DNA of 64,000 nt from Burkholderia sp. 4M9327F10 (GTDB taxonomy: Bacteria > Pseudomonadota > Gammaproteobacteria > Burkholderiales > Burkholderiaceae), in contig NZ_SCNV01000031.1 in NCBI RefSeq assembly GCF_005503145.1, positions 37,415 to 101,414 on the forward strand. The letters are read 5' to 3'. A program made the position numbers and the translations under genes. Numbering within the stretch: position 1 is the first letter of the stretch; each line of letters starts with the position of its first letter. The notes beneath the pieces are model-generated. The model ran no database searches. It worked only from the letters and a program-made list of their open reading frames with translations, and had not been told where the DNA came from. This document shows, in pieces, positions 27,053-36,199 of the stretch.

Positions 27053-27111
27053 TGTGCACAGTCCTTACGAGGTTTCGTTTTTGCTAGCAACGATTGGCTT
27101 GATGTGCACAG
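27053..27111. promoter_or_regulatory. paired TGTGCACA palindromes
   Basis: The perfect 8-bp palindrome TGTGCACA, each followed by G, occurs at 27053-27060 and 27103-27110, exactly 50 bp apart. They lie in the spacer between the divergent acetyltransferase and secreted-protein genes. Such spacing could let two dimers bind on nearly the same DNA face. The regulator is unknown. Confidence 0.35.
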
Positions 27112-27225
27112 GCTTTGTCGGCTTTGGACTGGCATCGGACAGGGGACGTAGCGCGGTTGACACTACCATTAGGATGACGCGGCGCGATTGAGTGCACCGC
27201 CTCCCGACCCGTCCGGATACCGCTC

Positions 27226-27747
27226 ATGAATGCTCCTGCCCTGCGCATCGCGCTCTCCTTCTCCCTGCTGTTCGCTTGCGGCGCAACCCATGCCCAGGCG
27301 CTTGCCACCTACGGCGATGCGCCCGCAGCCGAAGCGCAAGGCGCGGCCGCCGCGGCCAACCGCATCGGCAAGGGCGGCGCGCTCACACCCGGCACCGACG
27401 ATTCGCCGCTGCTCGGCGGACCGGCTGCATATGGCGAGGTGTACCGCGCCCAGAGCGCCGATAGCCGCTTCGATCAAAACGACCCGGCAACTGGGGCCAA
27501 TCCTCAGGGCCGCGGCGCGACGCCGGTCGAGCACATGCTGACCAATCCAGGCACGCCGCAGCCCGGCGGCCCGGCAATCGGCGCGGCCGCCAACGCCGCC
27601 AGACCCGGTGCGGCTGCGCGCGGCAACACCGCCGGCACGGCGGCGCTCACGCAAACGCAGACGCCCGACAATGCGGCGCTGCAGCTTTACGGCAATGGCA
27701 CCGCAAGCGGCGCCGGGCGCCACGACATCTACAAGATGCCCTGGTAG
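27226..27747 (+). CDS. small exported Ala/Gly-rich protein, unknown
   Basis: 173-aa protein that I do not recognise. It has a clear signal peptide (MNAPALRIALSFSLLFACGATHAQA, cleavage near residue 24). A mature part rich in Ala, Gly, Asn, Gln and Pro follows, with no cysteine after the signal. Recognisable but unassigned bits are GTDDSPLLGGPAAYGEVYR and the C-terminal LYGNGTASGAGRHDIYKMPW, which looks conserved in character. It is the only plus-strand gene between the acetyltransferase and wcaI genes, so it interrupts the EPS operon. A periplasmic or matrix-associated role would fit; this is only inferred from location. Confidence 0.65.
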   Translation: MNAPALRIALSFSLLFACGATHAQALATYGDAPAAEAQGAAAAANRIGKGGALTPGTDDSPLLGGPAAYGEVYRAQSADSRFDQNDPATGANPQGRGATPVEHMLTNPGTPQPGGPAIGAAANAARPGAAARGNTAGTAALTQTQTPDNAALQLYGNGTASGAGRHDIYKMPW

Positions 27748-27885
27748 GCCGCCGCGCGAGCCGTGCAGGCCGCCCTGAAGGACTATCGCGGACTATCGCG
27801 CCGGCCACCGGCGTTCCTGCAAAATCCATAACCGTGGCCGCCTTCAGACAAGGCCGGCAACTCCATCCTCGCCACTGCATTGCAC

Positions 27886-29235
27886 TCAGTCCACCTGGGT
27901 CGGCTCAAGCGGAGCCCCCACCAGCTTCTCGTGAGCCAAGGCGCCTGATGTGCCACTGACGCCGCCAGCGCCACCGGTATCGCCGCCTGGCGCTGCGGCG
28001 GGCTCATCGCTGCACAGCTCACGCAGCTTGCGACTCAGGGCGTCGAGCACGCTCGCGCTCGACAAGCTGCGTTCGGCATATTCGCGCCCCGCTGCGCCGA
28101 GCACCGCGCGCCGCAACGGATCGGCCGCCAGCGTGACGATCGCCTCCACCAGCGCGCCGACGTTCTCCGGCGGCACAACGACACCGCGCGGCGCCACCAC
28201 GTCATACAGTTCGGTGCCGGCACACGCCATCGCCACGATGGCCCGTCCGCTCGCCAGCATGCCGTTGAGCTTGGAGGGCATCACCAGATCGGCAGCGCCG
28301 CCGCGCTGCGGCAGCACGTGAATGTCGGCAAGGTTGAGCAACTGGTTCAGTTGGCGGGCCGGCTGCAAAGCCATGAAGCTGCAGTTCGGCAAGCCGGCAC
28401 AGCGCGCTTCGAGCATTGCACGCGCCGGCCCGTTGCCGCAGAAAACAAAACTGATGTCGGGCCGCCCGGCAAGCTCGGCCGCAGCGGCGGCGAGAATCTC
28501 CAGACCCTGCTTCGAACCCATATTGCCCGCGTACAGCACCACGGTCTGCGGTACGGCCCGTTTGTCGAGACCAAGCAGCCGGCGGTAGTAGCGGGCATGC
28601 GCGAGCGGCACGATGGCGCGCGTATCGACCCAGTTCGGCAGGCAGTAGGCCTTCAGCGGATCGACACCCTTGGCGATGGCGCGCTCGACCATCTTCGCCG
28701 AGAGGCTCGACACCACGTCGAAGCGGCCCAGCAGCCAGCGCTCGACGGCAAGCGCCATGCGCCGGGCGCGGCTGCCCTGGACAAGGCCGAGATCGAACGC
28801 CGCATCCACCTCGTAGTCCTGAATATGCAGCCACGAACGCGCACCCGTGAGGCGCGCGACGAGCCATGCACCGGGTGCGCTCATCAGGCTCGGTGCGATG
28901 CTCATCACCACCTCGGGGCGCCAGGCGAGCTGAGCCGCCAGCGCCGGCAGCGAGGCGAGCGCAAAGCTCGCCAGATGCAGCAGACGCGACACGCCGGTGG
29001 GCTTCGCCGGCACCCACAAGGGCACCCGCTGCACATGCACGCCGTTGCGCAGATCGCGCCGGTAGCGCCACGCGCTGAAGCCCGCTGCAATGCGCCACTG
29101 CGGGTAATAGGGCGGTCCGCACACCACCCGCACTTCGTGCCCGTCGGCGACCAGCGCTTCTGCCATCTCGGCGCTGTACTTGCCGACCCCCGTGAGTTCG
29201 GGCGCGTAGTTAAGCCCAACAATTAATATTCTCAT
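27886..29235 (-). CDS. wcaI: WcaI-type glycosyltransferase
   Basis: 449-aa GT4 enzyme of the colanic-acid WcaI group. The opening MRILIVGLNYAPELTGVGKYSAEMAEALVADGHEVRVVCGPPYYPQW is nearly diagnostic. Further blocks are LHIQDYEVDAAFDLGL, YCLPNWVDTRAIVPL, VLYAGNMGSKQGLEILAAAA and PQRGGAADLVMPSKLNGMLASGRAIVAM. In colanic acid WcaI is thought to add an early fucose; here fucose transfer is consistent with the Gmd/Fcl genes upstream. ATG 29235 has GGGAGGGG directly before. The last about 35 residues are Ala/Gly-rich and probably disordered. Confidence 0.87.
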   Translation of the reverse strand: MRILIVGLNYAPELTGVGKYSAEMAEALVADGHEVRVVCGPPYYPQWRIAAGFSAWRYRRDLRNGVHVQRVPLWVPAKPTGVSRLLHLASFALASLPALAAQLAWRPEVVMSIAPSLMSAPGAWLVARLTGARSWLHIQDYEVDAAFDLGLVQGSRARRMALAVERWLLGRFDVVSSLSAKMVERAIAKGVDPLKAYCLPNWVDTRAIVPLAHARYYRRLLGLDKRAVPQTVVLYAGNMGSKQGLEILAAAAAELAGRPDISFVFCGNGPARAMLEARCAGLPNCSFMALQPARQLNQLLNLADIHVLPQRGGAADLVMPSKLNGMLASGRAIVAMACAGTELYDVVAPRGVVVPPENVGALVEAIVTLAADPLRRAVLGAAGREYAERSLSSASVLDALSRKLRELCSDEPAAAPGGDTGGAGGVSGTSGALAHEKLVGAPLEPTQVD

Positions 29236-29339
29236 ACCCCTCCCGTTCGGCGCAGCGCGCAATCCGCGCCCGCGCCAGCACGTCATTCTGTCCAGCCAAA
29301 CCAGCCCGGCATCAAGCGATCAAGCATTCCATCATCACG

Positions 29340-30494
29340 CTACGCGGCGAGCATCACAGCGCAGCCCCGTGCGATATTCGAAGCGGCATTCGGCGGATCG
29401 AAGCGGCGGATCACCTCCATGCAGGCGCGTGCGGTCTGCCCGGTATCGGCAAACGCCTCGAGCGCCTTCAACATCGTGCGATGCAAGGACGCGCCGTCGC
29501 CCGATCGGAACGCGTAGCCGGTTACGCCGTCGATCACCAGTTCGGGCACGCAGCCGCAGTTGTCGCTCACCACCGCCGGACAGCCGTGATTCAACGCCTC
29601 GTTGACGACCAGACCCCACGGCTCGCTGAAGCTCGGCAGCACCAGACACGAGGCGCCGAAGTATTCGCGCGACAGTCCTTCGTCCTGCAGACTGCCGACA
29701 AAGCACACGGCGTCGCCGAGGCCGCTCTCGTTCACATGGTTCTGCAACTGGTCGCCCTGCGGACCCGTGCCCACGATGCGCAGCTTCGCCTCAGGAATCC
29801 GCTGGCGGATCGCCGCAAATGCATCGAGCAGCGCATCGACGCCCTTCTCCTGCGAGAGGCGGCCGACGAACAGGAACACCGGGTCGCGGGCGCGCCGGGC
29901 CTGCAGACGCTCGTCGAGCGCGCGCTCCGGCACGAACGACCAGGGCAGCGCCGCCGCCTGGCACGGCACGAAGATGCGTTCGCGCTTCGCGCCGAGCGAC
30001 ATCAGATACTCGCGGCTGCGCTCGCCGAAACCAAAATAGCCGTCGCACAGCGAGAAAAACACGCGTTTCGGAATCGACGTCAGCAGACGGCGTGGCCGGT
30101 CGCGGCCGGTTGAATCGCAGAACACCGCGCGGCGCTTGCCGGTCGCAATGCAGGCGAACAGCATGGCCCAGTATTCCGGACGATGGTAGCCGGGCAGCAC
30201 CACCAGATCGGCGCGCGTACGCAGCACCTCCATGGTCAGGCGGTACATCATGCGCCAGGTGGGCACGTCCTCGTAGCAGCCGTGAAAGAGCGTGCGCATC
30301 GGATAGCGGTGGTACGAATAGTCGACCTCGGAAAAGCCGAGCCGGAAATGCTCGGTCTCCGAGATCTGCACGATCGAATATTTGATCGGGCTGGCCGCCG
30401 AGATCGCATGCAGCGCCGAAAACACCACGGCCTTGTGGCGCGACCAGACCACGTTATGAAAGATCGTGACGGTGCCATTGATGCCATTAGCCAT
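29340..30494 (-). CDS. GT4 glycosyltransferase (EPS)
   Basis: 384-aa GT-B glycosyltransferase beginning MANGINGTVTIFHNVVWSRHKAVVFSALH. The donor domain shows PVFLFVGRLSQEKGVDALLDAFAAI, LRIVGTGPQGDQL and the E-x7-E motif PSFSEPWGLVVNEALNHGCPAVVSDNCGC. The last is typical of WcaL-like or mannosyl/glucosyl GT4 enzymes. ATG 30494 lies two bases from the fcl stop; the long upstream frame is a shadow of fcl. Same operon as fcl and wcaI. The donor sugar cannot be read from sequence; GDP-sugars are most likely given its neighbours. Confidence 0.87.
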   Translation of the reverse strand: MANGINGTVTIFHNVVWSRHKAVVFSALHAISAASPIKYSIVQISETEHFRLGFSEVDYSYHRYPMRTLFHGCYEDVPTWRMMYRLTMEVLRTRADLVVLPGYHRPEYWAMLFACIATGKRRAVFCDSTGRDRPRRLLTSIPKRVFFSLCDGYFGFGERSREYLMSLGAKRERIFVPCQAAALPWSFVPERALDERLQARRARDPVFLFVGRLSQEKGVDALLDAFAAIRQRIPEAKLRIVGTGPQGDQLQNHVNESGLGDAVCFVGSLQDEGLSREYFGASCLVLPSFSEPWGLVVNEALNHGCPAVVSDNCGCVPELVIDGVTGYAFRSGDGASLHRTMLKALEAFADTGQTARACMEVIRRFDPPNAASNIARGCAVMLAA

Positions 30495-30495
30495 C

Positions 30496-31452
30496 TCACA
30501 CCGTCCCTTCGGAAAGCGTGGCGGCGCCAAAGCGCGCCACGAAGTCGCGATAGGTCGCCTCGATGCCTTCACGCAAGCCGATGTGCGCTCGCCAGCCCAT
30601 CCGTGCGAGACGCGACACATCGAGCAGCTTGCGTGGCGTGCCGTCCGGCTTCGAGGTGTCGAACTCGATCTGGCCATCGAAGCCCACCGTCTCGGCGACC
30701 CGCTCGGCCACTTCGCGGATCGACAGGTCGTCGCCCACACCCACGTTCAACAGACCGTCGGCCACCTCGCGCTCAAGCACGAAGACGGTCGCGTCCGCCA
30801 GATCGTCGACATGCAGGAATTCACGGCGCGGCGTGCCGGTGCCCCACACGGTCAGCACACCGTCGCCGTGCAGCTTCGCCTCATGCGCCTTGCGAATCAG
30901 CGCCGGCAGCACGTGGCTGTTGCGCAGGTCGTAGTTGTCGTTCGGGCCATACAGGTTGGTCGGCATCAACGCGACGAACCTCGTACCGTACTGGCGGTTA
31001 TAGGCCTCGCATAGCTTGAGGCCGGCAATCTTGGCGATCGCGTAGGGTTCGTTGGTCGCTTCGAGCGCCGAACTCAGCAGGTACTCCTCCTCGATCGGCT
31101 GCGCGCAGGCCTTCGGGTAGATGCACGATGAACCGAAAAACACGAGGCGGGTCACACCGGCCTGCCAAGCCGCATGAATGACGTTGGTCTCGATCGCCAG
31201 GTTCTGGTAGATGAAATCCGCCGGCTGCGAGGCGTTGGCGAGAATCCCGCCCACCCGCGCCGCCGCCAGCAGGACCACATCCACATGCTCGCTGGCGAAA
31301 AAGCGCCGCACCGCTGCCTGGTCGAGCAGGTCCAATTCGGCATGCGTCCTCGTCAGGATGTCCGTATAACCGTCCGCCTGCAGACGGCGGACCAGTGCCG
31401 AGCCCACCATGCCCCGATGGCCCGCGACGAAGATGCGCGCGCTCCTGTCCAT
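30496..31452 (-). CDS. fcl: GDP-L-fucose synthase
   Basis: 318-aa short-chain dehydrogenase-type epimerase/reductase. It converts GDP-4-keto-6-deoxy-mannose with NADPH to GDP-L-fucose. Seen are the nucleotide loop VAGHRGMVGSALVRRL, VGGILANASQPADFIYQNL, the catalytic FFGSSCIYP, the NEPYAIAKIAGLKLCEAYNRQYG block with Tyr-x3-Lys, and MPTNLYGPNDNYD. ATG 31452 (MDRSARIF) is chosen over ATG 31458 because the ribosome site AAAGGGGA abuts the latter. It follows gmd by 31 bp and performs the next step of the same pathway. The intact epimerase features point to L-fucose rather than D-rhamnose. Confidence 0.94.
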   Translation of the reverse strand: MDRSARIFVAGHRGMVGSALVRRLQADGYTDILTRTHAELDLLDQAAVRRFFASEHVDVVLLAAARVGGILANASQPADFIYQNLAIETNVIHAAWQAGVTRLVFFGSSCIYPKACAQPIEEEYLLSSALEATNEPYAIAKIAGLKLCEAYNRQYGTRFVALMPTNLYGPNDNYDLRNSHVLPALIRKAHEAKLHGDGVLTVWGTGTPRREFLHVDDLADATVFVLEREVADGLLNVGVGDDLSIREVAERVAETVGFDGQIEFDTSKPDGTPRKLLDVSRLARMGWRAHIGLREGIEATYRDFVARFGAATLSEGTV

Positions 31453-31483
31453 AGCCATTCCCCTTTAAGTAATGTGCGTAACG

Positions 31484-32602
31484 CTATTCGTGATGCTCGA
31501 GCGCCTTGAAGCCGGCCAGTGTGACAAGCGCATCGCGGCGCGCAATCTGGTAGTCGGCCCGCACCATTTCCTTGACCAGCGCCTGGAACGGCGTGCTCGG
31601 CTGCCAGCCCAGTTTGGCGTGCGCCTTGGACGGGTCGCCCAGCAGGGTCTGCACTTCGGTGGGCCGGAAGTAGCGCGGATCGACGCGCACGATCACGTCG
31701 CCGCGCGAGAGCCGCGTTTCCTTGCCTTCCACCTTGTCGACCACGCCCACTTCATCGACGCCCTCGCCTTCGAAGCGCACCGTCACGCCCAGTTCGGCGG
31801 CGGCCGCCTGAACAAACTCACGCACGCTAAACTGCTGGCCGGTGGCGATCACGAAGTCTTCCGGCTCGTCCTGCTGCAACATCATCCACTGCATTTCGAC
31901 GTAATCGCGCGCATGGCCCCAGTCGCGCAGCGCGGACAGATTGCCGAGGTACATGTCGTCCTGCAGTCCTACCGCAATACGCGCAATGGCGCGGGTGATC
32001 TTGCGCGTGACGAAGGTCTCGCCGCGCACCGGCGATTCGTGGTTGAAGAGAATGCCGTTGCAGGCGTACATGCCGTACGCTTCGCGGTAGTTGACCGTGA
32101 TCCAGTAGGCGTACAGCTTGGCGACCGCATACGGGCTGCGCGGATAGAACGGCGTGGTTTCCTTCTGCGGCACTTCCTGCACGAGCCCATACAGCTCGGA
32201 GGTGGACGCCTGATAGAAACGGGTCTTCTTCTCCAGCCCCAGGATGCGCATGGCTTCGAGAATCCGCAGCGTGCCGAGACCGTCCGCATTCGCGGTGTAT
32301 TCCGGTTCCTCGAACGACACCGCCACATGGCTTTGCGCCGCCAGGTTGTAGATTTCGTCCGGCTGCACGCGCTGAATGATGCGTACGATGCTCGACGAAT
32401 CGGTCAGATCGCCGTGATGCAGAAAGAAGTGCCGGTCGGCCACGTGCGGATCGCAGCACAGATGATCGATCCGGTCGGTATTGAACAGCGACGTGCGCCG
32501 TTTAATGCCGTGTACATCGTAGCCCTTGGCAAGCAGCAAGTCGGCCAGGTACGAGCCGTCCTGCCCTGTTACGCCGGTTATCAAAGCAACCTTGCGATCC
32601 AT
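31484..32602 (-). CDS. gmd: GDP-mannose 4,6-dehydratase
   Basis: 372-aa NADP-dependent dehydratase giving GDP-4-keto-6-deoxy-D-mannose, the first committed step to GDP-L-fucose. The Rossmann motif TGVTGQDGSYLADLLLAKGYDVHGIKRR, the hallmark YNLAAQSHVAVSFEEPEYTANADGLGTLRILEA and the catalytic STSELYG and YPRSPYAVAKLYAYW (Tyr-x3-Lys) are all intact. ATG 32602 has GAGGGG six bases upstream; the longer frame reaching 32656 is not family-like. It uses GDP-mannose from ManC and feeds Fcl. Follows wzc by 90 bp. Confidence 0.95.
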   Translation of the reverse strand: MDRKVALITGVTGQDGSYLADLLLAKGYDVHGIKRRTSLFNTDRIDHLCCDPHVADRHFFLHHGDLTDSSSIVRIIQRVQPDEIYNLAAQSHVAVSFEEPEYTANADGLGTLRILEAMRILGLEKKTRFYQASTSELYGLVQEVPQKETTPFYPRSPYAVAKLYAYWITVNYREAYGMYACNGILFNHESPVRGETFVTRKITRAIARIAVGLQDDMYLGNLSALRDWGHARDYVEMQWMMLQQDEPEDFVIATGQQFSVREFVQAAAAELGVTVRFEGEGVDEVGVVDKVEGKETRLSRGDVIVRVDPRYFRPTEVQTLLGDPSKAHAKLGWQPSTPFQALVKEMVRADYQIARRDALVTLAGFKALEHHE

Positions 32603-32692
32603 TGTGTTCCCCTCGTCAAAGCGTTTGACTACAGTGCCACGCGTGCGGCGGTCCACCGCACGCGCGTAGAAAACGGTCTTGCCTTACCGCGC

Positions 32693-34924
32693 TCAATCCG
32701 CGCGGCTCTCATACCCGTAATAGCCGGTGTAGCCGCCCAGGTTCAGCTTCGGCGGCGGCACGTCGGTAAGCAGCACGCCATGCAGGTTGACGCCTGCATT
32801 GACGAGGCGCTTGAGCGCTTCGGAGATCTCCATGGCCGGATGACGGCCGTGCCGCACCACCATCAGCGTGGTGCCAGCATGCTTGCCGATCAGCGCGGCG
32901 TCGGTCACCGCCAGTACCGGCGGCGTATCGACAATCACCAGGTCGTAGACGCGCGAGAAGTGTTCGAGCAGCGTGCGGAAGCGGTCGCTCATCAGCAGCT
33001 CGGACGGATTGCCCGGCAAGCCGCCTTTGGTCAGCACATCCAGACCGGGCAGCACGTCGCGCAGCACGCACTCCTGCAGATCCGCGCCGTTCAGCACGTC
33101 GGCAAGCCCTGGCGTATGCGGCAGGCCGAAGTGCTTGTGGATGTCGCCGCGCCGCATGTCGCCGTCGATCAGCAGCACGCGTTTGTGCGCCGAGGCCACC
33201 AGCGCCGACAGGTTGACCGACATGAAGGACTTGCCCGCATCGGGCCGCGAGCCGGTCAGCATCACCACGTTGTTGCGCGCCGACACCAGCGCGTATTGCA
33301 GCGTGGTGCGCAGGCTGCGCACGCCTTCCACGGCGACGTCGTCCGGCGCCTGGGCAGCCAGCACGTGCACGCCCGCGCGGCGCAGGCCGACATTGCGCTG
33401 CACGCGGACCTGCAGGTTGCTGCGCGGCACCACCGCGCACACCGGCACGCCCAGCAGCGCTTCGATTTCCGTGGTGTTCTGCACGCCGCCATAGAGCGTC
33501 TTGCGCGTGAACGCTGCGAGAATGCCGAGCAGGAGGCCCAGCCCGGTGCTGATCAGGATCAGCAGCGCGCGTTGCGGGCGCACCGGATCGTCGGCCGGTT
33601 CGGCGTAATCGACCACGCGCACGCTACCCACCTGGCCCGCCTTGATGATGCGCAACTGCTGCGCGCTGTTGAGCAGGTTCGTATACAGCTCGGTATCGAC
33701 ACGCACGTCGCGCAACATCCGCAGCGCGGTCTGCTCGGTGTCCGGCAGGGTCGAGACGTTATGCGTGAGGCCGCCCTGCACCGCCTGCAACTGGGCAATC
33801 TGCGCGTCGAGTGCGGCGACCGCCGGGTGGGCTGCGGTAAAGCGCGTCGCCAGTTCGGCGCGTTGTTGTTGCAGGTCGACCAGCTTGGTCTTGTTCTCGA
33901 CGATCTGCTGCAGCAACAGGCGGCTTTCCTCGCTCAGGTCGACCGTGCCCTGCTTGTTGCGGAAGGTGTTGTAGCGCTGCTCGGCCTGATCGAGCTCAGT
34001 GCGCAACTGCGGCAACTGCTGGTCGAGAAAGGCCAGCGTATGCTCGGCCTCGGCCGACTTGCGGTCGATGTCCTGCTGCACGTACTGGCGGGCAATGCTG
34101 TTGACCACCGCCGCCGTCAGCTCGCTATTGCCGCCTTCGAGCGTCACCGCGATGATGCCCGACTGCACGCTCGTCTCCACGACGTTGAGTTCCTTTTGCA
34201 GCCGGTTCACCGTATCGAGCGTCGAAGCGCGCTTCAGGTCAAACTGCGTGCCCGGACGCGCCGTCAACTGATCGATCTGCAGGCGCACCGGACCATGCGA
34301 GGTGGTGCCCACTGCCAGTTGCCCGGCACGGGCGCGCAGCACCTCGCTGCCCTTTTCATCAGTCACCACGTAGGACTCGTCAGGCTGCACGGTCAGCACG
34401 AAGGGCTTGCCGTACAGTTCCCTGGGCGTATCGAACAGCGACACGCCGATCTGCTCGCCACCCCATGCGTACTGCGGCATGCCGAACAGCGGTGAGGCAA
34501 GTCCGTCGCCGCCACGCAGGCGCGCGAGAAACGGGCCGATCACCGGAAACCGGCGCGGCGCCGCGCTAATGTCCAGATGAAGCTTGCGCACCGTCTCGTC
34601 GAGCACGAGGCGCGAGCGGATCAGCTCGATCTGCGCGGAAGTCACGGCCTTGGTGTCAAAGATCGACGCCATCGTCTGCAGGGCGTCCTTGTTGCCGTTC
34701 GCGTTGCCGTTGCCGTCGTTGGCGGTGTCTTCCACCTGGATCATCGCGTCGGCGCGGTACACCGGGGTTTGCACGAACGCCACCAGGGTGCCGATCAGCA
34801 AAGCCGACAGCGTCACCACAAGAATCATCCGCCAATGCTGCGAGATGACCGCCAGATAGTCCGAGAGGCGTAGCTCGTCGCCGCTCGGGACATCGATATA
34901 TCGGTTTTCGAAATTAGTAGCCAT
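32693..34924 (-). CDS. wzc: polysaccharide co-polymerase and tyrosine autokinase Wzc
   Basis: 743-aa inner-membrane protein controlling EPS polymerisation and export. The N-terminal Wzz domain has one helix near residues 30-55 and a second near 435-455. A long periplasmic coiled-coil segment lies between them (TLAFLDQQLPQLRTELDQAEQRYNTFRNKQ). The cytosolic BY-kinase shows Walker A TGSRPDAGKSFMSVNL (Lys565), A' VLLIDGDMRRGD and B DLVIVDTPPVL. The C-terminal tyrosine cluster is short: Tyr732, 735, 736 and 738. Cycles of phosphorylation normally need a Wzb-type phosphatase, and none is encoded in this window. ATG 34924 is chosen as the family-like N-terminus. Works with Wza downstream of it in the export path. 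Confidence 0.94.
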   Translation of the reverse strand: MATNFENRYIDVPSGDELRLSDYLAVISQHWRMILVVTLSALLIGTLVAFVQTPVYRADAMIQVEDTANDGNGNANGNKDALQTMASIFDTKAVTSAQIELIRSRLVLDETVRKLHLDISAAPRRFPVIGPFLARLRGGDGLASPLFGMPQYAWGGEQIGVSLFDTPRELYGKPFVLTVQPDESYVVTDEKGSEVLRARAGQLAVGTTSHGPVRLQIDQLTARPGTQFDLKRASTLDTVNRLQKELNVVETSVQSGIIAVTLEGGNSELTAAVVNSIARQYVQQDIDRKSAEAEHTLAFLDQQLPQLRTELDQAEQRYNTFRNKQGTVDLSEESRLLLQQIVENKTKLVDLQQQRAELATRFTAAHPAVAALDAQIAQLQAVQGGLTHNVSTLPDTEQTALRMLRDVRVDTELYTNLLNSAQQLRIIKAGQVGSVRVVDYAEPADDPVRPQRALLILISTGLGLLLGILAAFTRKTLYGGVQNTTEIEALLGVPVCAVVPRSNLQVRVQRNVGLRRAGVHVLAAQAPDDVAVEGVRSLRTTLQYALVSARNNVVMLTGSRPDAGKSFMSVNLSALVASAHKRVLLIDGDMRRGDIHKHFGLPHTPGLADVLNGADLQECVLRDVLPGLDVLTKGGLPGNPSELLMSDRFRTLLEHFSRVYDLVIVDTPPVLAVTDAALIGKHAGTTLMVVRHGRHPAMEISEALKRLVNAGVNLHGVLLTDVPPPKLNLGGYTGYYGYESRAD

Positions 34925-35007
34925 GGTGTCTTTAATCCCGCACATCAATTGCGTTCAATCGGCGCACGGCGCCGGGTCCGTTATTCCCCAACGTCCCCGG
35001 CATCGGC

Positions 35008-36180
35008 TTACTTCGTGACGATTGCCGCGGTCAGCCCTGCGTTGACCAACGGCAACAACAGATTCAGCACGCGGTTAAAGCGCACCAGGCCGCCCGCGTC
35101 CACATAGACCACATCTTTCGGCTGCAGCTCGAACTGGTTCGCAAGCAGCATCGAGACCGGCGAAGTGGCGTCGAGATGCCAGACCTGCGGCTTGAGGCCC
35201 GGACCGCCGCGAATCACGTAGAGCTCCTTCGCGTCGGCCGTGGTGTTGTTCAGGCTGCCCGCCTGCGAGATCGCCTCGCCGAGCGAGAGCCGGCCGTTTT
35301 TCATCGGCAGCACCGTCGCCGGTTTGTTGACTTCGCCCATCACATAGACGCCGTAGTCTTCACGCGCCTCGATACGCAGCAGATCGCCGTTCTGCAGCAC
35401 GATCTTCGAGGGGTTCTGGTTGTTGTGCAGCATCTGCGCGACATTGACGTAATAGGTCTTGTCGTCGCGCACGATCACCACATGACCCTGATCGGCGCTC
35501 GGTGCAAAGCCGCCTGCCCGGTTGATCGCCTCGGTCAAGGTCATCGGTATGTCGTTGATGGATTGCGAGCCGGGCGCGCGCACTTCGCCGTCAATGTAGA
35601 TCTGCGAGGCGCGATACGAGGCGACGCGCACCGTGACCTGCGGCTTCACCATGACCTTGCCGAGATCGGCTGTGATCTTGCGCTGCACCTGCTCGGCACT
35701 GTCGCCGGCCACGTGCAGCGTGCCGACGTACGGAAACTGCAGGTTGCCTTCATGATCGACCAGGAAGCCCAGCGCCGCGTCCGCGGGGCGCGAAGGCGCG
35801 ACCGGCTGGCCCAGTGCCGCCGCCAGCTCCGGGTGGTCCCACACGGTAATCTGCAACACGTCGCCGGGGCCGATCTTGTACGGTCCGGGATTGCCGAACA
35901 GCGGCCCCAGATCGTTGCCGTCGCCCGTCACTATCGCCTGCTGCTCCTGCTGGACGGTCGCGAGCGTGATATCGGTGATGGGAATCTGTTCTGCGCCGGT
36001 GGCCTTGCCATCGTCAGTATTGCTAACCGGCAGGCTTGGCGGTTGCACCATGCGTTGACCGGGCACAGCCGAGCACGCCGCCAGCACCGCAAAGGCGGCC
36101 ATGATGCCGAACACGCGCGCATGCTGAACTGCCGTATGCGCCAGGGCGGCCCCGTTTGATACGATCTTTATTCGACACAT
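35008..36180 (-). CDS. wza: outer-membrane EPS export lipoprotein Wza
   Basis: 390-aa outer-membrane lipoprotein that forms the octameric export channel. The signal ends in a lipobox, FAVLAACSAV. The polysaccharide-export domain follows with YKIGPGDVLQITVWDHPELA and DHEGNLQFPYVGTLHVAGDSAEQVQRKITADL. Then come two SLBB domains (YIDGEVRAPGSQSINDIPMTLTEAINRAGGFA; VYVMGEVNKPATVLPMKNGRLSLGEAISQAG) and the C-terminal amphipathic helix region. ATG 36180 has GGGAG six bases upstream; the much longer frame beyond it is a shadow of wcaJ. It follows wcaJ by 19 bp. Confidence 0.94.
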   Translation of the reverse strand: MCRIKIVSNGAALAHTAVQHARVFGIMAAFAVLAACSAVPGQRMVQPPSLPVSNTDDGKATGAEQIPITDITLATVQQEQQAIVTGDGNDLGPLFGNPGPYKIGPGDVLQITVWDHPELAAALGQPVAPSRPADAALGFLVDHEGNLQFPYVGTLHVAGDSAEQVQRKITADLGKVMVKPQVTVRVASYRASQIYIDGEVRAPGSQSINDIPMTLTEAINRAGGFAPSADQGHVVIVRDDKTYYVNVAQMLHNNQNPSKIVLQNGDLLRIEAREDYGVYVMGEVNKPATVLPMKNGRLSLGEAISQAGSLNNTTADAKELYVIRGGPGLKPQVWHLDATSPVSMLLANQFELQPKDVVYVDAGGLVRFNRVLNLLLPLVNAGLTAAIVTK

Positions 36181-36199
36181 TTTAGTCTCCCTCACTGCG

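Noticed and set aside
31453..31458. ATG at 31458 as start of fcl
   Set aside because: Ribosome site spacing is about one base; ATG 31452 has normal spacing.
31472..34495. 1007-codon plus-strand open frame
   Set aside because: Runs antisense to gmd and wzc; composition rich in His, Arg and Gln typical of a reverse-frame artefact.
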